Part shown: positions 17,247-25,922 of the stretch, piece by piece | Layout: every line of letters starts with the position of its first letter | How positions within the stretch are numbered: position 1 is the first letter of the stretch | NCBI RefSeq assembly: GCF_943913405.1 | Contig: NZ_CALTYA010000004.1 | Location: 103,393-167,392, forward strand | Length of the DNA: 64,000 nt | From: an uncultured Flavobacterium sp. | GTDB taxonomy: Bacteria > Bacteroidota > Bacteroidia > Flavobacteriales > Flavobacteriaceae | Direction of reading: 5' to 3' | Translations under genes and position numbers: made by a program | Notes under the pieces: generated by a model | The model's input: only the letters and a program-made list of their open reading frames with translations | Database searches by the model: none | Told to the model about the DNA's origin: nothing

Positions 17247-19700
17247 ATGGTTACAGAAGATATTTTGCAGGCAATTCATATTGCAAAGCAGTACGCGAAA
17301 GATAATTTCAACCAAAAATATTCGCCGGCACACTTGATGAAAGCGCTTTTGAATCCGCAATTTACTTTCATGCGAGAGTTGGATTCTAAGGGAATTGATG
17401 TTTTTTATTTGGAAGAATGGGCAGAAATAAGAATCAGCGAATATCCAAAAGCTTCAAAACCAAATGATGATCCGGCGCCTGACAGTGTGGTAAATACTGT
17501 GCTTTCTGAAGCGGAAGAAATTGCCAGAAAAACTGGCGATGAAGTTGATTTTATTCCGATTTTAAAAGCATTGGTGACACCTGGCGTGGGATTTTCGCAC
17601 GACCAATTGAAATCGCTTCCGTTGAGTCCGAGTGATTTGTCGGAGCAATTTGATGCTGGAAAAACGGCAAACAATTCTGAAAAACCAAAAGTAAATCCAG
17701 TTGGAAATTCTTCTACTTTGGATAAATATTGCACGGATAAAGTCAAACAATACAAGTCAAAAGAATCGATTCCGATGATTGGCCGTGATGATGAATTGAA
17801 GACAATTACCGAAATTTTAAACCGAAAATTAAAACCGCACGTGATTGTCATCGGAGAATCTGGCGTTGGAAAATCAACTTTAATCGAAGGTTTCTGCGGA
17901 AAAATTGCTGATAAATCAACTTTGACTGCTTTCAACAATGCGAATGTTTTTGAAATAAATATAGGTCCGTTATTTGCCGGTGCCTCTTACAAAGGCGAAG
18001 TGGAAGATCGATTGCAAAAGATTTTCAACGAAGTAAAAAACTACGAAAAACCGATTTTATTTATAGACGATATTCACGAATTATTTGATTCCAATCAAGG
18101 AAACGGCATTGGAAGCATCATAAAATCTGAGCTTTCAAAAGGAGATATCACTTTTATTGGAGCTACAACTACAGAGAAATTCAGAAAATCTTTAGGGAAA
18201 GACGATGCGCTTTCGCGTAGATTCGAAACTTTGGAAGTTACAGAACCAACACAGGAATTGGCTTTGAGAATGATCAAAAACGTAATTTCTCATTACCAAA
18301 CGCACCACGATTTCAGCATCGATGAAGAAGGGCTGAAAGAGTCCATCCGTCTTTCAAAACGCTATTTAAAAGAAAAATCACTTCCTGATTCCGCTTTAGA
18401 TTTGATTGACAGAACAATGTCTTCCTTAAAAGTAGCGAAAGAAAATATTAAAAAAGATCTTCCAGAGTTGAAAAAACAGTTGGAAGAAATCCGTGATATT
18501 ATTGAAGAAATCGAAAAAGAAGAAAAAATTCATTGGCTTCATTCCGATATTCAAAACAAGACCGGAAAATTGTTCAGCGACGACGATGATAAATTTTCTA
18601 CGATAGAAAAAGAGCAGAAAATTTCGCATTTGGAATCACTTTTAGAAAATTTAGAAAAATTAAATGACGAAGAAAATATAGTTCTAAATACGCATCTTTC
18701 ACACGTGGTTTCTGGCATTACCGGAATTCCGGCGGGAAAAGTAAAATCGGATGAACGCGAGCGACTTTTAGACATTGAAAACACTTTGAAACAGAGAGTT
18801 ATTGGTCAAGATCACGCCGTAAAAGTAGTAGCAGATGCCATTTTAGAGTCACGTTCTGGATTGACCAAACCTGGACAGCCAATCGGCTCCTTTTTCTTCC
18901 TCGGACCAACAGGAACGGGAAAAACAGAATTAGCAAAGTCATTAGCAGATTTCTTATTTGGCGATGAAAATGCAATTATCAGATTAGATATGTCTGAATT
19001 TAAAGAAGAACATTCTGCAGCTCTTTTATACGGAGCGCCTCCAGGATATGTAGGTTATGAAGAAGGTGGTTTATTGGTAAATAAAATTCGTCAAAAGCCT
19101 TATTCTATTGTACTTTTTGATGAAATCGAAAAAGCGCACAAATCGGTTTTTGATGTGTTTTTACAAATTTTAGATGAAGGAAAATTACACGACAGATTGG
19201 GCAAAGAAGGCGATTTCTCCAATGCCGTAATTTTATTTACATCAAATATAGGTTCAGATTATATCGTAAAATCGTTTGAAAAAGAGATTATTCCAAAATC
19301 AAATGACTTGATTCAATTGATGACACCTTATTTCCGTCCTGAATTTTTAGGCCGTTTGACAGAAATTATTCCGTTTGCTCCGATCAGCAAAAAGAGTGTT
19401 TCAAGAATTTTTGACATTCATTTGAAAAAGGAATTATTGCAACTTTTGGAGAAATTAGACATTACGCTAAAAATTGACGAAAAAGACAAAGAAAAAATCG
19501 CTTTGATGGGTTTCACGCCAGAATATGGAGCGCGACCGATTAAAGGAACAATTCGAAATCAGCTGAAAAGACCGCTTTCGAGAATGATTATTTCCAATGA
19601 AATTAAAAAAGGAGATTTGCTAAAAGTGACTTTGGATAAAAACGGAGAAATTAAATTTACGATAGAAAATGAAAGACCTATTCTACAAAATTCCAATTGA
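17247..19700 (+). CDS. tssH: T6SS sheath-recycling AAA+ ATPase TssH (ClpV)
   Basis: An 817-residue Clp/Hsp100 ATPase. An N-domain (1-140) precedes two AAA+ modules: Walker A GESGVGKS at 203-210 with Walker B FIDD near 270, and GPTGTGKT near 552-559 with FDEIEKAH near 624. A coiled-coil middle domain rich in Glu/Lys spans about 390-480. It threads and disassembles contracted TssB/TssC sheaths. The 3' end overlaps tssE by 32 bp. The Gly-Asp-Asp-Asp acidic stretch in the middle domain is not seen in housekeeping ClpB, and the T6SS position settles ClpV over ClpB or ClpC. Confidence 0.93.
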   Translation: MVTEDILQAIHIAKQYAKDNFNQKYSPAHLMKALLNPQFTFMRELDSKGIDVFYLEEWAEIRISEYPKASKPNDDPAPDSVVNTVLSEAEEIARKTGDEVDFIPILKALVTPGVGFSHDQLKSLPLSPSDLSEQFDAGKTANNSEKPKVNPVGNSSTLDKYCTDKVKQYKSKESIPMIGRDDELKTITEILNRKLKPHVIVIGESGVGKSTLIEGFCGKIADKSTLTAFNNANVFEINIGPLFAGASYKGEVEDRLQKIFNEVKNYEKPILFIDDIHELFDSNQGNGIGSIIKSELSKGDITFIGATTTEKFRKSLGKDDALSRRFETLEVTEPTQELALRMIKNVISHYQTHHDFSIDEEGLKESIRLSKRYLKEKSLPDSALDLIDRTMSSLKVAKENIKKDLPELKKQLEEIRDIIEEIEKEEKIHWLHSDIQNKTGKLFSDDDDKFSTIEKEQKISHLESLLENLEKLNDEENIVLNTHLSHVVSGITGIPAGKVKSDERERLLDIENTLKQRVIGQDHAVKVVADAILESRSGLTKPGQPIGSFFFLGPTGTGKTELAKSLADFLFGDENAIIRLDMSEFKEEHSAALLYGAPPGYVGYEEGGLLVNKIRQKPYSIVLFDEIEKAHKSVFDVFLQILDEGKLHDRLGKEGDFSNAVILFTSNIGSDYIVKSFEKEIIPKSNDLIQLMTPYFRPEFLGRLTEIIPFAPISKKSVSRIFDIHLKKELLQLLEKLDITLKIDEKDKEKIALMGFTPEYGARPIKGTIRNQLKRPLSRMIISNEIKKGDLLKVTLDKNGEIKFTIENERPILQNSN

Positions 19701-20100
19701 TTTCAAACGATTGTCGAGTGGCGAAGATTTGCGAAAAGTCACTATCGAAGAATCTTTGGCACAATATATTTCGCTGATTATCACCACGATTTTCGGCGAA
19801 TACAAATATGATGACGGCTTTGGAACCGTGATTTGGGAAACCGATTTTAATCTTTTGGCGAATGCAAACCAGCTGAAAGACATGATTAAAGAATCGGTTC
19901 ATGAAAAGGTCAAAAAATATGAAAAACGTCTGATTGTGACCGATGTAACTTTAGGCGTAAGCGAAGATACTGTGAGTTATGAAGCCAATATCCGTGTAAA
20001 AAAACGTCTGGATATCGTGGTTTATGGCGTGATTAAAAAGACAAACCAACCTTATTATTACAAGAGCTCTTACTTTTTAGCGCCTTTTTCATTTAAATAA
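19669..20100 (+). CDS. tssE: T6SS baseplate protein TssE (gp25-like)
   Basis: A 143-residue protein of the gp25/GPW lysozyme-like family: LAQYISLIITTIFGEYKYDDGFG near the N-terminus and a later KYEKRLIVTDVTLGV segment. It starts sheath assembly in the baseplate wedge. The only sensible ATG lies inside the end of tssH, giving a 32-bp overlap in another frame, so translation is probably coupled. tssF begins 9 bp after its stop. Confidence 0.85.
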   Translation: MKDLFYKIPIDFKRLSSGEDLRKVTIEESLAQYISLIITTIFGEYKYDDGFGTVIWETDFNLLANANQLKDMIKESVHEKVKKYEKRLIVTDVTLGVSEDTVSYEANIRVKKRLDIVVYGVIKKTNQPYYYKSSYFLAPFSFK

Positions 20101-20108
20101 AAGCATCG

Positions 20109-21959
20109 ATGAACCAATTATCAAAAGACCAAATTAAAGACCGATTACTCAAACGCGCCGCAAAACAATGGGGTTATTCTGACGTGGAATTGGAAAATGT
20201 CTTTGACCCAATTGTCAATTTGCTTTTTGATGTTTGCGCCAAAGAATTAGAAAAAATTTCAAACGAAGTTTTCTCCAGCCGAAGAAGAATTACTGAACGA
20301 TTGGTAGATATTTTAACGCCGACAGCTTCTGCAAAAGCGACTCCGGCTAGAGCGATTTTGAGAGCTTATCCTGTGGAAAATGAAGTCACTTTAAATGATT
20401 ACCACCAATTTTATTTCCAAAGAAAAGAGGCAAATCCTTACAATCCAACAGAAAATGTAATCAAGAACTATTTCTTCGGACCAACAAAACCGGTAAAATT
20501 AAACAGAAATAAGCTCAATTATGTCATCTTGCCGAATGGTGTTCAAGAAATCGTAAAAGAGCAATTTAGAGAAACTGTCAGCAGTAATAATTATATAAAA
20601 CCTGCACCGCACGGTACAATTTGGCTCGGATTAAAACATCAAGGCGACGGAATTATCAAAGATCTGATGTTTTATTTTTATCTGAAAAACATCCATAACA
20701 GAAACACATTTTTTCACTTTTTACAAAGAGCAAAATGGTTTTTAAACGATCACCAATTGACCACAGTTCAAGGTTATAACAATGATGACAGGCATTCTAA
20801 CGATTATGGAGAACTAATTCAAGAGGATTTTTACCATATCGAAAGAACGCAGGAACACACGAATGATTTTTACAAACAGAATTTTATTACGGTAAAAGAT
20901 GTCATCAATATTAGCGATAGCCATTATTCGATTCCGGCAGAATTAAGCAGTTTTATTCCTTCGGAAGATTTAAAAAAACTGTCAGAAGAAAAATTGCTTT
21001 GGATTCGAATTGAGTTTCCAAATGTAATTGGAACAAGCATTTTATCAGAAATTTTTTGTGCTAACAATTGCTTTCCGGTTATCAATAAAAAGCTGAATGA
21101 AGTTCAGGGAAACATCAAAAATCTGTTGAATATTTATCCTTTGAGCCTGAACGAAGAATTTTTCTTGGAATTATTTTCTGTTGCTGATGACAAAAATAAC
21201 GAATTTGACGTAATCAAAAATGATGATGAGAAAAGCGACAGCGATTACGCTTATTTGAGATTTGGAGGCGTAGCAAGATTTGATGAAAGAAATGCAACCG
21301 AAGAAATCAATTATCTAATCGATTTGATTCGAGACGAAGCGGCGGCTTTTTCAAGACTTGGCCATGACTTTACAGATAACAATTTAAAGGAAATCAATCA
21401 GATTATTTCCCGTTTCAGAAACAAAATGTCGCAAGTCGGGATGCAAAATATCAATAATCCTTATTTGATTCTAAACACGACGAGTAATACAAACAAAGGC
21501 ACTTTATTTGCAAAATATTGGACTACAAATGGGGAATCTGCTAATAAAATCAATACGTTTTCAAGATTGGTTTCTCACAAAGGTTCTGATTTTGAAAGAG
21601 ATAATATTATGTTTTTGTCCACTACGCAAGGTGGAAAAGATGAACTTTCAAATTCTGAAAAAATTTATGCTTACCGCGAAAATCTAGTTTCCAATCAACG
21701 AGTTGTGACCCGACAAGATATTATTATTTTGTGCAAGAATCATTTCGGGGATGCTATTACTAAAGTTGAAGTCAAAAACGGAATCCAGACGAGTTTGGAT
21801 AGTAATGTGGGTTATACGCCAACGATTGATATTTATTTGCATCGAAAAGACAAAGATTTTTACAATGAGGAAGAATGGTATTTCTTGAGCGAAGATTTGA
21901 AATTGATGATTGAAAACCGCGCGATAAATATTGTCCCATTTCGCATAATTTATTCTTAA
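20109..21959 (+). CDS. tssF: T6SS baseplate protein TssF
   Basis: A 616-residue protein. The N-terminal block (LLKRAAKQWGYSDVELENVFDP, then ISNEVFSSRRRITERLVDIL and a ratchet-like ATPARAILRAYP) is characteristic of TssF. The middle carries long beta-rich segments. The C-terminal part (RENLVSNQRVVTRQDIIILC and GYTPTIDIYL) resembles the gp6-type baseplate fold. It forms a 2:1 complex with TssG. It is the last recognised core component of the plus-strand unit. Confidence 0.9.
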   Translation: MNQLSKDQIKDRLLKRAAKQWGYSDVELENVFDPIVNLLFDVCAKELEKISNEVFSSRRRITERLVDILTPTASAKATPARAILRAYPVENEVTLNDYHQFYFQRKEANPYNPTENVIKNYFFGPTKPVKLNRNKLNYVILPNGVQEIVKEQFRETVSSNNYIKPAPHGTIWLGLKHQGDGIIKDLMFYFYLKNIHNRNTFFHFLQRAKWFLNDHQLTTVQGYNNDDRHSNDYGELIQEDFYHIERTQEHTNDFYKQNFITVKDVINISDSHYSIPAELSSFIPSEDLKKLSEEKLLWIRIEFPNVIGTSILSEIFCANNCFPVINKKLNEVQGNIKNLLNIYPLSLNEEFFLELFSVADDKNNEFDVIKNDDEKSDSDYAYLRFGGVARFDERNATEEINYLIDLIRDEAAAFSRLGHDFTDNNLKEINQIISRFRNKMSQVGMQNINNPYLILNTTSNTNKGTLFAKYWTTNGESANKINTFSRLVSHKGSDFERDNIMFLSTTQGGKDELSNSEKIYAYRENLVSNQRVVTRQDIIILCKNHFGDAITKVEVKNGIQTSLDSNVGYTPTIDIYLHRKDKDFYNEEEWYFLSEDLKLMIENRAINIVPFRIIYS

Positions 21960-22017
21960 AATTAAATTTTTATCGGATATTTTTTTGTTATATTTATATG
22001 AACAAAAACTCATTTCA

Positions 22018-22440
22018 ATGAAAAAAGTAACATTATCAATAGCCCTTTTCGGATTGCTTTTGGCAACATCCTGTAAAAAAGAAGAAACCGTAGTAACAAC
22101 AGCGGAAGATGGTTCAGTAACAACAACAGAAACCACAACAAAAAGCAATATTAATTTAGAATTAAGCGAAAACGCGAAAGCAAAATTAGACAGCGCCGAA
22201 GTAAAATTGGCTGAAGCCAAAGCAAAAGGCGACAAAGAAGCGGAACGTTTGGCGCAAATTACGGTTGACAAAGCCAAAAGCGCTTGGGAAGCTACAAAAG
22301 ATGGCGTAAAAAACACTTCTGAAAAAATAAAAGAAGAAGCTAAAGAAGCCAATGAAAAAATGAAAGAGTCTTCTAAAAAAGCAAAAGAAGATGCGAAAGA
22401 AGGCTACAACAACGCTTTGGAGAAAGCGAAAATTAAATAA
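22018..22440 (+). CDS. Lys/Glu/Ala-rich helical lipoprotein
   Basis: A 140-residue protein. The start at 22018 is chosen because it gives a standard lipoprotein signal (MKKVTLSIALFGLLLATSC). An upstream ATG at 21985 would add eleven residues ahead of it. After a Thr-rich spacer (residues 25-45) the protein is almost entirely charged helix of Ala, Lys and Glu (for example KLDSAEVKLAEAKAKGD), resembling Lea-like or apolipophorin-type amphipathic helices. It is 58 bp after tssF and is followed by a terminator, so it may be the end of the T6SS transcript. There is no evidence for a secretion role. Confidence 0.7.
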   Translation: MKKVTLSIALFGLLLATSCKKEETVVTTAEDGSVTTTETTTKSNINLELSENAKAKLDSAEVKLAEAKAKGDKEAERLAQITVDKAKSAWEATKDGVKNTSEKIKEEAKEANEKMKESSKKAKEDAKEGYNNALEKAKIK

Positions 22441-22448
22441 TTTATTCT

Positions 22449-22478
22449 AAAAATCCTGCTGTAAAAAGCGGGATTTTT
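22449..22478 (+). terminator. Intrinsic terminator after the T6SS unit
   Basis: AAAATCCTGC pairs with GCGGGATTTT (10 bp, one G-T pair) across an eight-base loop and is followed by T residues. It lies 8 bases after the stop of the helical lipoprotein gene and closes the plus-strand T6SS unit. Confidence 0.8.
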
Positions 22479-22532
22479 TATTTCTAAATCAAAACATACC
22501 AACACTTTGCAACATATTTGAGGTTTTGGCGT

Positions 22533-22540
22533 TACCTTTG
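22533..22540 (+). promoter_or_regulatory. Putative -7 box upstream of the DUF4407 gene
   Basis: TACCTTTG is an exact match to the Bacteroidota TAnnTTTG box, 25 bases before the chosen start at 22566. The nearest TTTG upstream is at the wrong distance (12 or 23 bases), so the -33 half is weak. Confidence 0.5.
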
Positions 22541-22565
22541 TAACATCATCAATCAAATCATCATT

Positions 22566-23666
22566 ATGTTAAAACAATTCTTTCTTGTCTGCTCAGGCAC
22601 TGACAAAAACATCATCGAAAGCTGTTCCAACGGCGAACAAAACAAGTATGCCGGAATCGGCGCCACCGTATTTTTCACTGCAGTTATGGCTTTTATCGCC
22701 GGCAGTTATGCACTTTATACGGTTTTTGACAATATTTATACCGCTATTTTCTTCGGATTTATTTGGGGCTTGTTAATTTTCAATTTGGATAGATTTATAG
22801 TTTCCACCATCCGTAAAAGAGACGGTTTCGGTAGCGAATTTATTCAGGCAACACCAAGAATTGCCTTGGCGATAATCATTGCAATCGTAATTTCAAAACC
22901 ACTAGAAATCAAAATTTTTGAAAAGGAAATCAACACTGTTTTACTGAAGGAAAAAAATGCAATGGCCTTGAACAATAAAAAGGAAGTTGCCAATTATTTC
23001 AAAACCGATTTAGATAAAAATAAAGCACAGATTGAAAGCTTAAAATCTGAAATTACGAAGAAAGAAAAAGAAGTCAATACGTTATACCAAACCTATATCA
23101 CAGAAGCGGAAGGAACTGCTGGAACAAAAAAAATGGGAAAAGGCCCGGTTTTTAAAGAAAAAATTGCGAAACATGATTTGGCCAAAACTGAATTAGATAC
23201 TTTGCGAAAAACAAATCTTGCTAAAATTGCCGAAGCTGAAAAACTATCAAAAACATTACAAACTGATTTAGACAAAAAAGTAGCAGAAACCCAGCCAATC
23301 ATCGATGGTTTTGACGGTTTGATGGCAAGAATCAATGCTTTGGATAAATTGCCTTGGTTGCCTTCATTTTTTATCATGCTGTTATTTTTAGCCATAGAAA
23401 CTTCTCCAATCATAGCCAAATTATTGTCCCAAAAAGGAGAATATGATTTCAAGATTGAAGATTTGGAAACGGCCATGAAAGCGACTTTGGCACAAGACAA
23501 ATACCAGCGAGATTTGTTGGTAAAAACGAGTGCCTTGATGCATGACAAAGTCTATGAAGATATTGCTTCTGACAGAGATTTATATAATTTACAAAGAAAA
23601 AAAGCTACAGAATTATTGGAATTACAAGCGAATAATTTTGTAGAAAAGCAGAAGAAGACTTTTTAA
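22566..23666 (+). CDS. DUF4407 membrane protein
   Basis: A 366-residue protein. The start MLKQFFLVCSGTDKNIIE is preferred to an ATG 48 bases upstream because that one lies within the promoter region and adds unrelated residues. Layout: two membrane helices at about 30-75 separated by a short loop, a third near 100-120, a long coiled coil (about 140-255, IESLKSEITKKEKEVNTLYQ) and a fourth helix at about 265-282 (FFIMLLFLAIETSPI). The RF-x-VSTIRKRD stretch after helix two is typical of DUF4407. The function of this family is unknown. It has its own promoter and terminator, so it is not part of the T6SS unit. Confidence 0.8.
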   Translation: MLKQFFLVCSGTDKNIIESCSNGEQNKYAGIGATVFFTAVMAFIAGSYALYTVFDNIYTAIFFGFIWGLLIFNLDRFIVSTIRKRDGFGSEFIQATPRIALAIIIAIVISKPLEIKIFEKEINTVLLKEKNAMALNNKKEVANYFKTDLDKNKAQIESLKSEITKKEKEVNTLYQTYITEAEGTAGTKKMGKGPVFKEKIAKHDLAKTELDTLRKTNLAKIAEAEKLSKTLQTDLDKKVAETQPIIDGFDGLMARINALDKLPWLPSFFIMLLFLAIETSPIIAKLLSQKGEYDFKIEDLETAMKATLAQDKYQRDLLVKTSALMHDKVYEDIASDRDLYNLQRKKATELLELQANNFVEKQKKTF

Positions 23667-23790
23667 TTAAACGCAAAGGACGCTAAGATATCGCAAAGTT
23701 TAAGAAGATTAAAAACAAAACCCGACAATTACTATTTATCGGGTTTTTCTTTATTTTTCTTTGCGATATCTTAGCGTCCTTTACGTTTAA
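23667..23790. repeat. 32-bp inverted repeat flanking a terminator (CGCAAAG family)
   Basis: The arms are 23667-23698 and 23759-23790, matching at 31 of 32 positions; the left arm begins TTAAACGCAAAGGACGCTAA. The 60-bp centre contains a bidirectional terminator. The element fills nearly the whole gap between two convergent genes. Related CGCAAAG-rich palindromes are at 25847-25915 and 29049-29133. Confidence 0.8.
23717..23748. terminator. Bidirectional intrinsic terminator
   Basis: AAAACCCGA pairs with TCGGGTTTT (9 bp) over a 13-base loop; A runs on the left and T runs on the right allow it to serve both convergent genes (DUF4407 and PH-SHOCT). Confidence 0.8.
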
Positions 23791-23794
23791 GAAA

Positions 23795-24547
23795 TCACAT
23801 ATAACTCAAAATCTCCTTTTTCAAAGTATCATATTCGCCTTGCATAATCAATCCATTATCCAATAACTTCTTGTAATTCTGCAATTTATCAAATAATTCA
23901 TCTTGTGAAAGATCCTTCAATGATTTTTCTTTTGACTCTGGTTTTTCATCTGGGAACTGCTTTTCATCACGATAGCCAGACTGTGAAACTGGAATAATTT
24001 CTGCAAAATCAGTCACTTCTTCTGTTTCCACTTCTTCCACTTCTGGTTCTTCGATTGTTGCAAAAGTTTCTGGAATAACTTCCTCCTCTTCTTGAATAAT
24101 TTCAACTTTTGGTTCTTCAAAAACAGGTTCTGGTTCTGGAGAAGCAACGCCGTTTTTCAAAATATCCAATTGCTCTTTGGCAAACGTATTTATTTTTCTG
24201 GCTTGAATTTTCGGAATATAATCGATTGAAATTGTCAAGTCGGTTTTAGTCGTAAAAGAGAATTCTGAACCCAAAATATTTTCTTTTACAAATGTGCCAG
24301 AAATATCATCCCAAGTATAATCTGTAAAATCCATTGAAAGCCCTAGATTCTTAGGTTTACAAATAATTATTCTTTTATTTGTCAAAACAATACTATCCGG
24401 AAAAACAGTTATCGCTGGCTTTTTTTGAACGCCAATATACCCGATTTCTTCATTTTTCATTAGCAAATCCGTCAATTTTGACGTGATTTTATCCACAGCT
24501 TTCGGATCTTGCTCTTCGTTTAAAAAACTTTTGATGTGTTCGTTCAT
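23795..24547 (-). CDS. PH-domain and SHOCT protein
   Basis: A 250-residue cytoplasmic protein. Residues 15-135 form a bacterial PH domain (KKPAITVFPDSIVLTNKRIIICKP is the typical strand pair; LSMDFTDYTWDDISG follows). Residues 140-205 are an acidic, Pro/Glu/Val-rich linker. The C-terminal 35 residues are a SHOCT motif (LFDKLQNYKKLLDNGLIMQGEYDTLKKEIL), a short helix pair seen at the ends of oligomeric proteins. Function unknown. It is transcribed towards the DUF4407 gene with the repeat between them. The 75-bp region upstream (24548-24622) has only degenerate repeat-like sequence. Confidence 0.75.
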   Translation of the reverse strand: MNEHIKSFLNEEQDPKAVDKITSKLTDLLMKNEEIGYIGVQKKPAITVFPDSIVLTNKRIIICKPKNLGLSMDFTDYTWDDISGTFVKENILGSEFSFTTKTDLTISIDYIPKIQARKINTFAKEQLDILKNGVASPEPEPVFEEPKVEIIQEEEEVIPETFATIEEPEVEEVETEEVTDFAEIIPVSQSGYRDEKQFPDEKPESKEKSLKDLSQDELFDKLQNYKKLLDNGLIMQGEYDTLKKEILSYM

Positions 24548-24622
24548 TTTTTATAAGTTTCTGAGTTGCTAAGCCACTAAGTTATTAGTTTTTTTCTCTA
24601 AGCAAAAGTAATACCTAATTTT

Positions 24623-24994
24623 TTAATTCGCTAATTCGCTAATTTCTAATTGCATTTTTTTCGTAAGGCTTTTGAAAACTAAATCATAAGAATGGTCTAT
24701 CAATTCCCGCAAAAATTTATCAGAAACATCACCATTTATGGCAATCGTGTTCCAATGTACTTTGCTCATGTGAAATCCTGGCTTGATGTCGTTGTAATTC
24801 GCCCGTAGTTCCTCCGCGCGCTCTGGATCACATTTTAAATTGACCGCTGGCGTGCCTTTTTCCCAATTGCTCAAAGACGAAAGCGCAAACATTTTCCCTC
24901 CGACTTTAAACACTAAAGTATCTTCATCAAACGGAAAATGTTCGGTTACGCCTTTTTTTGAGAGACAGAATTCAAAAAATTGCTGGATGTTCAT
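24623..24994 (-). CDS. MmcQ/YjbR family protein
   Basis: A 123-residue protein. The start at 24994 (MNIQQFFEFCLSKKGVTEHF) matches the family's N-terminus; an ATG at 25084 would add 30 residues from degenerate intergenic sequence. The cores FPFDEDTLVFKVGGKMFAL, KCDPERAEELRANY and the PGFHMSKVHWNTI strand are typical of the CyaY-like YjbR fold, often called DNA-binding though the evidence is thin. It is 31 bp after the cyclase gene. Confidence 0.85.
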   Translation of the reverse strand: MNIQQFFEFCLSKKGVTEHFPFDEDTLVFKVGGKMFALSSLSNWEKGTPAVNLKCDPERAEELRANYNDIKPGFHMSKVHWNTIAINGDVSDKFLRELIDHSYDLVFKSLTKKMQLEISELAN

Positions 24995-25025
24995 TAGTTG
25001 ATAATTTATAGTTTTGAGTTGATAG

Positions 25026-25793
25026 TCAATAAATCTCGTATAAAACCGGCTTGCTCGGCGAAGCGTCATTTTCAAAGGAAGCAATCTGCAAATTCAGCAA
25101 ATAACTTCCATCCAAAATTTCGTCTTTTACATAAATCAATTCCGTAATTGTGGCGTCTAATCTTGCGTCTTCATTAAGAATATCCACGTTTTTTACATTC
25201 CAAAAAGCTTTGTGCGCTAATAATTTTCCTTCATCTTTTTCTTTGTCTACGCTTGGCAAATCAATCAGCAGATGTTTGACACCGCTTTCGCGTAAAAAAG
25301 TCGCAACATTTTCATCCAGATATGGCGGATTAGTATTCGAATATTTCTTGGAAAGTTTCTCGTTTAAATTGGGCAAAGTTCGAATTACAACAGCTTCCGG
25401 AGATTTTCCTTCCAAAGCTTTTTTAATCTGATTTTTGGTAATTACTAAATCTTCACTTTGAATTTCAGGCGTTACAGAAATCAATTCGGCAGTAAAAAAA
25501 AACGTTTTTAAAGTGTCATTTATACTGTAAAATTCTTTCGTAATATGTCCCAAACATTCCGTATGCGTACCATGTCCATGCGGATTGAAGAAGATATTAT
25601 TGAAATTGGTAGAAGAACTTCCTTCCGAAACTTTTCCAATCCAATCTCCAAAACGAACGGGCTCAATTTCTGGTTTTTCAATATACCAAGCAATCGGATT
25701 TTCATCGGTATTGGTCAATGTGATGGAAATGTCGATTGGTTTTGAAAAATCAACTTCAAAAGTTTGGTTATTATGGTTTAAAACTGCTTTCAC
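25026..25793 (-). CDS. Cyclase family (kynurenine formamidase-like) metal hydrolase
   Basis: A 255-residue protein of the PF04199 cyclase family. The metal site, usually HxGTHxDxPxH, appears as HGHGTHTECLGH at residues 72-83: the GTH and last His are kept, the Asp is Glu79, and the first His is displaced by one position. The following FVRESGVKHLLIDLPSVD-type segment and HKAFW near the C-terminus also fit. Family members hydrolyse formyl-kynurenine or cyclic amides. The altered motif makes the substrate uncertain, and there is no kynurenine gene nearby. Confidence 0.8.
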   Translation of the reverse strand: MKAVLNHNNQTFEVDFSKPIDISITLTNTDENPIAWYIEKPEIEPVRFGDWIGKVSEGSSSTNFNNIFFNPHGHGTHTECLGHITKEFYSINDTLKTFFFTAELISVTPEIQSEDLVITKNQIKKALEGKSPEAVVIRTLPNLNEKLSKKYSNTNPPYLDENVATFLRESGVKHLLIDLPSVDKEKDEGKLLAHKAFWNVKNVDILNEDARLDATITELIYVKDEILDGSYLLNLQIASFENDASPSKPVLYEIY

Positions 25794-25846
25794 TTTAGAA
25801 AATTTAATATTCCAAAGCTAACATTTTTCAGTCAAAGCTTTTCTTC

Positions 25847-25915
25847 CTTTGCGAAAATCTTTGCGCTCTTTGCGTTTAAATTTTAACGCAAAGTAAGAAA
25901 GAAGGTTTCGCAAAG
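25847..25915. repeat. CGCAAAG-family palindrome, second copy
   Basis: Two arms rich in CTTTGCG and CGCAAAG meet at CTTTGCGTTTAAATTTTAAC; the outer ends are CTTTGCGAAAA and TTTCGCAAAG. It sits in the gap between the cyclase gene and hemW. It is not an exact copy of the element at 23667-23790 but uses the same words. Confidence 0.65.
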
Positions 25916-25922
25916 CTATTTG

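Noticed and set aside
17247..19700. Housekeeping ClpB or ClpC
   Set aside because: The gene is embedded between tssO and tssE with a 32-bp overlap to tssE, which fixes it as TssH.
22518..22565. Upstream start for the DUF4407 protein
   Set aside because: It overlaps the TAnnTTTG box and adds residues unlike the family N-terminus.
23667..23790. Insertion sequence or MITE
   Set aside because: There are long inverted arms, but no target-site duplication or transposase is visible and the core is an ordinary terminator, so it is reported only as a repeat.
24995..25084. Upstream start for the MmcQ/YjbR protein
   Set aside because: The added 30 residues come from degenerate repeat-like sequence and overlap the cyclase gene; the family start is at 24994.
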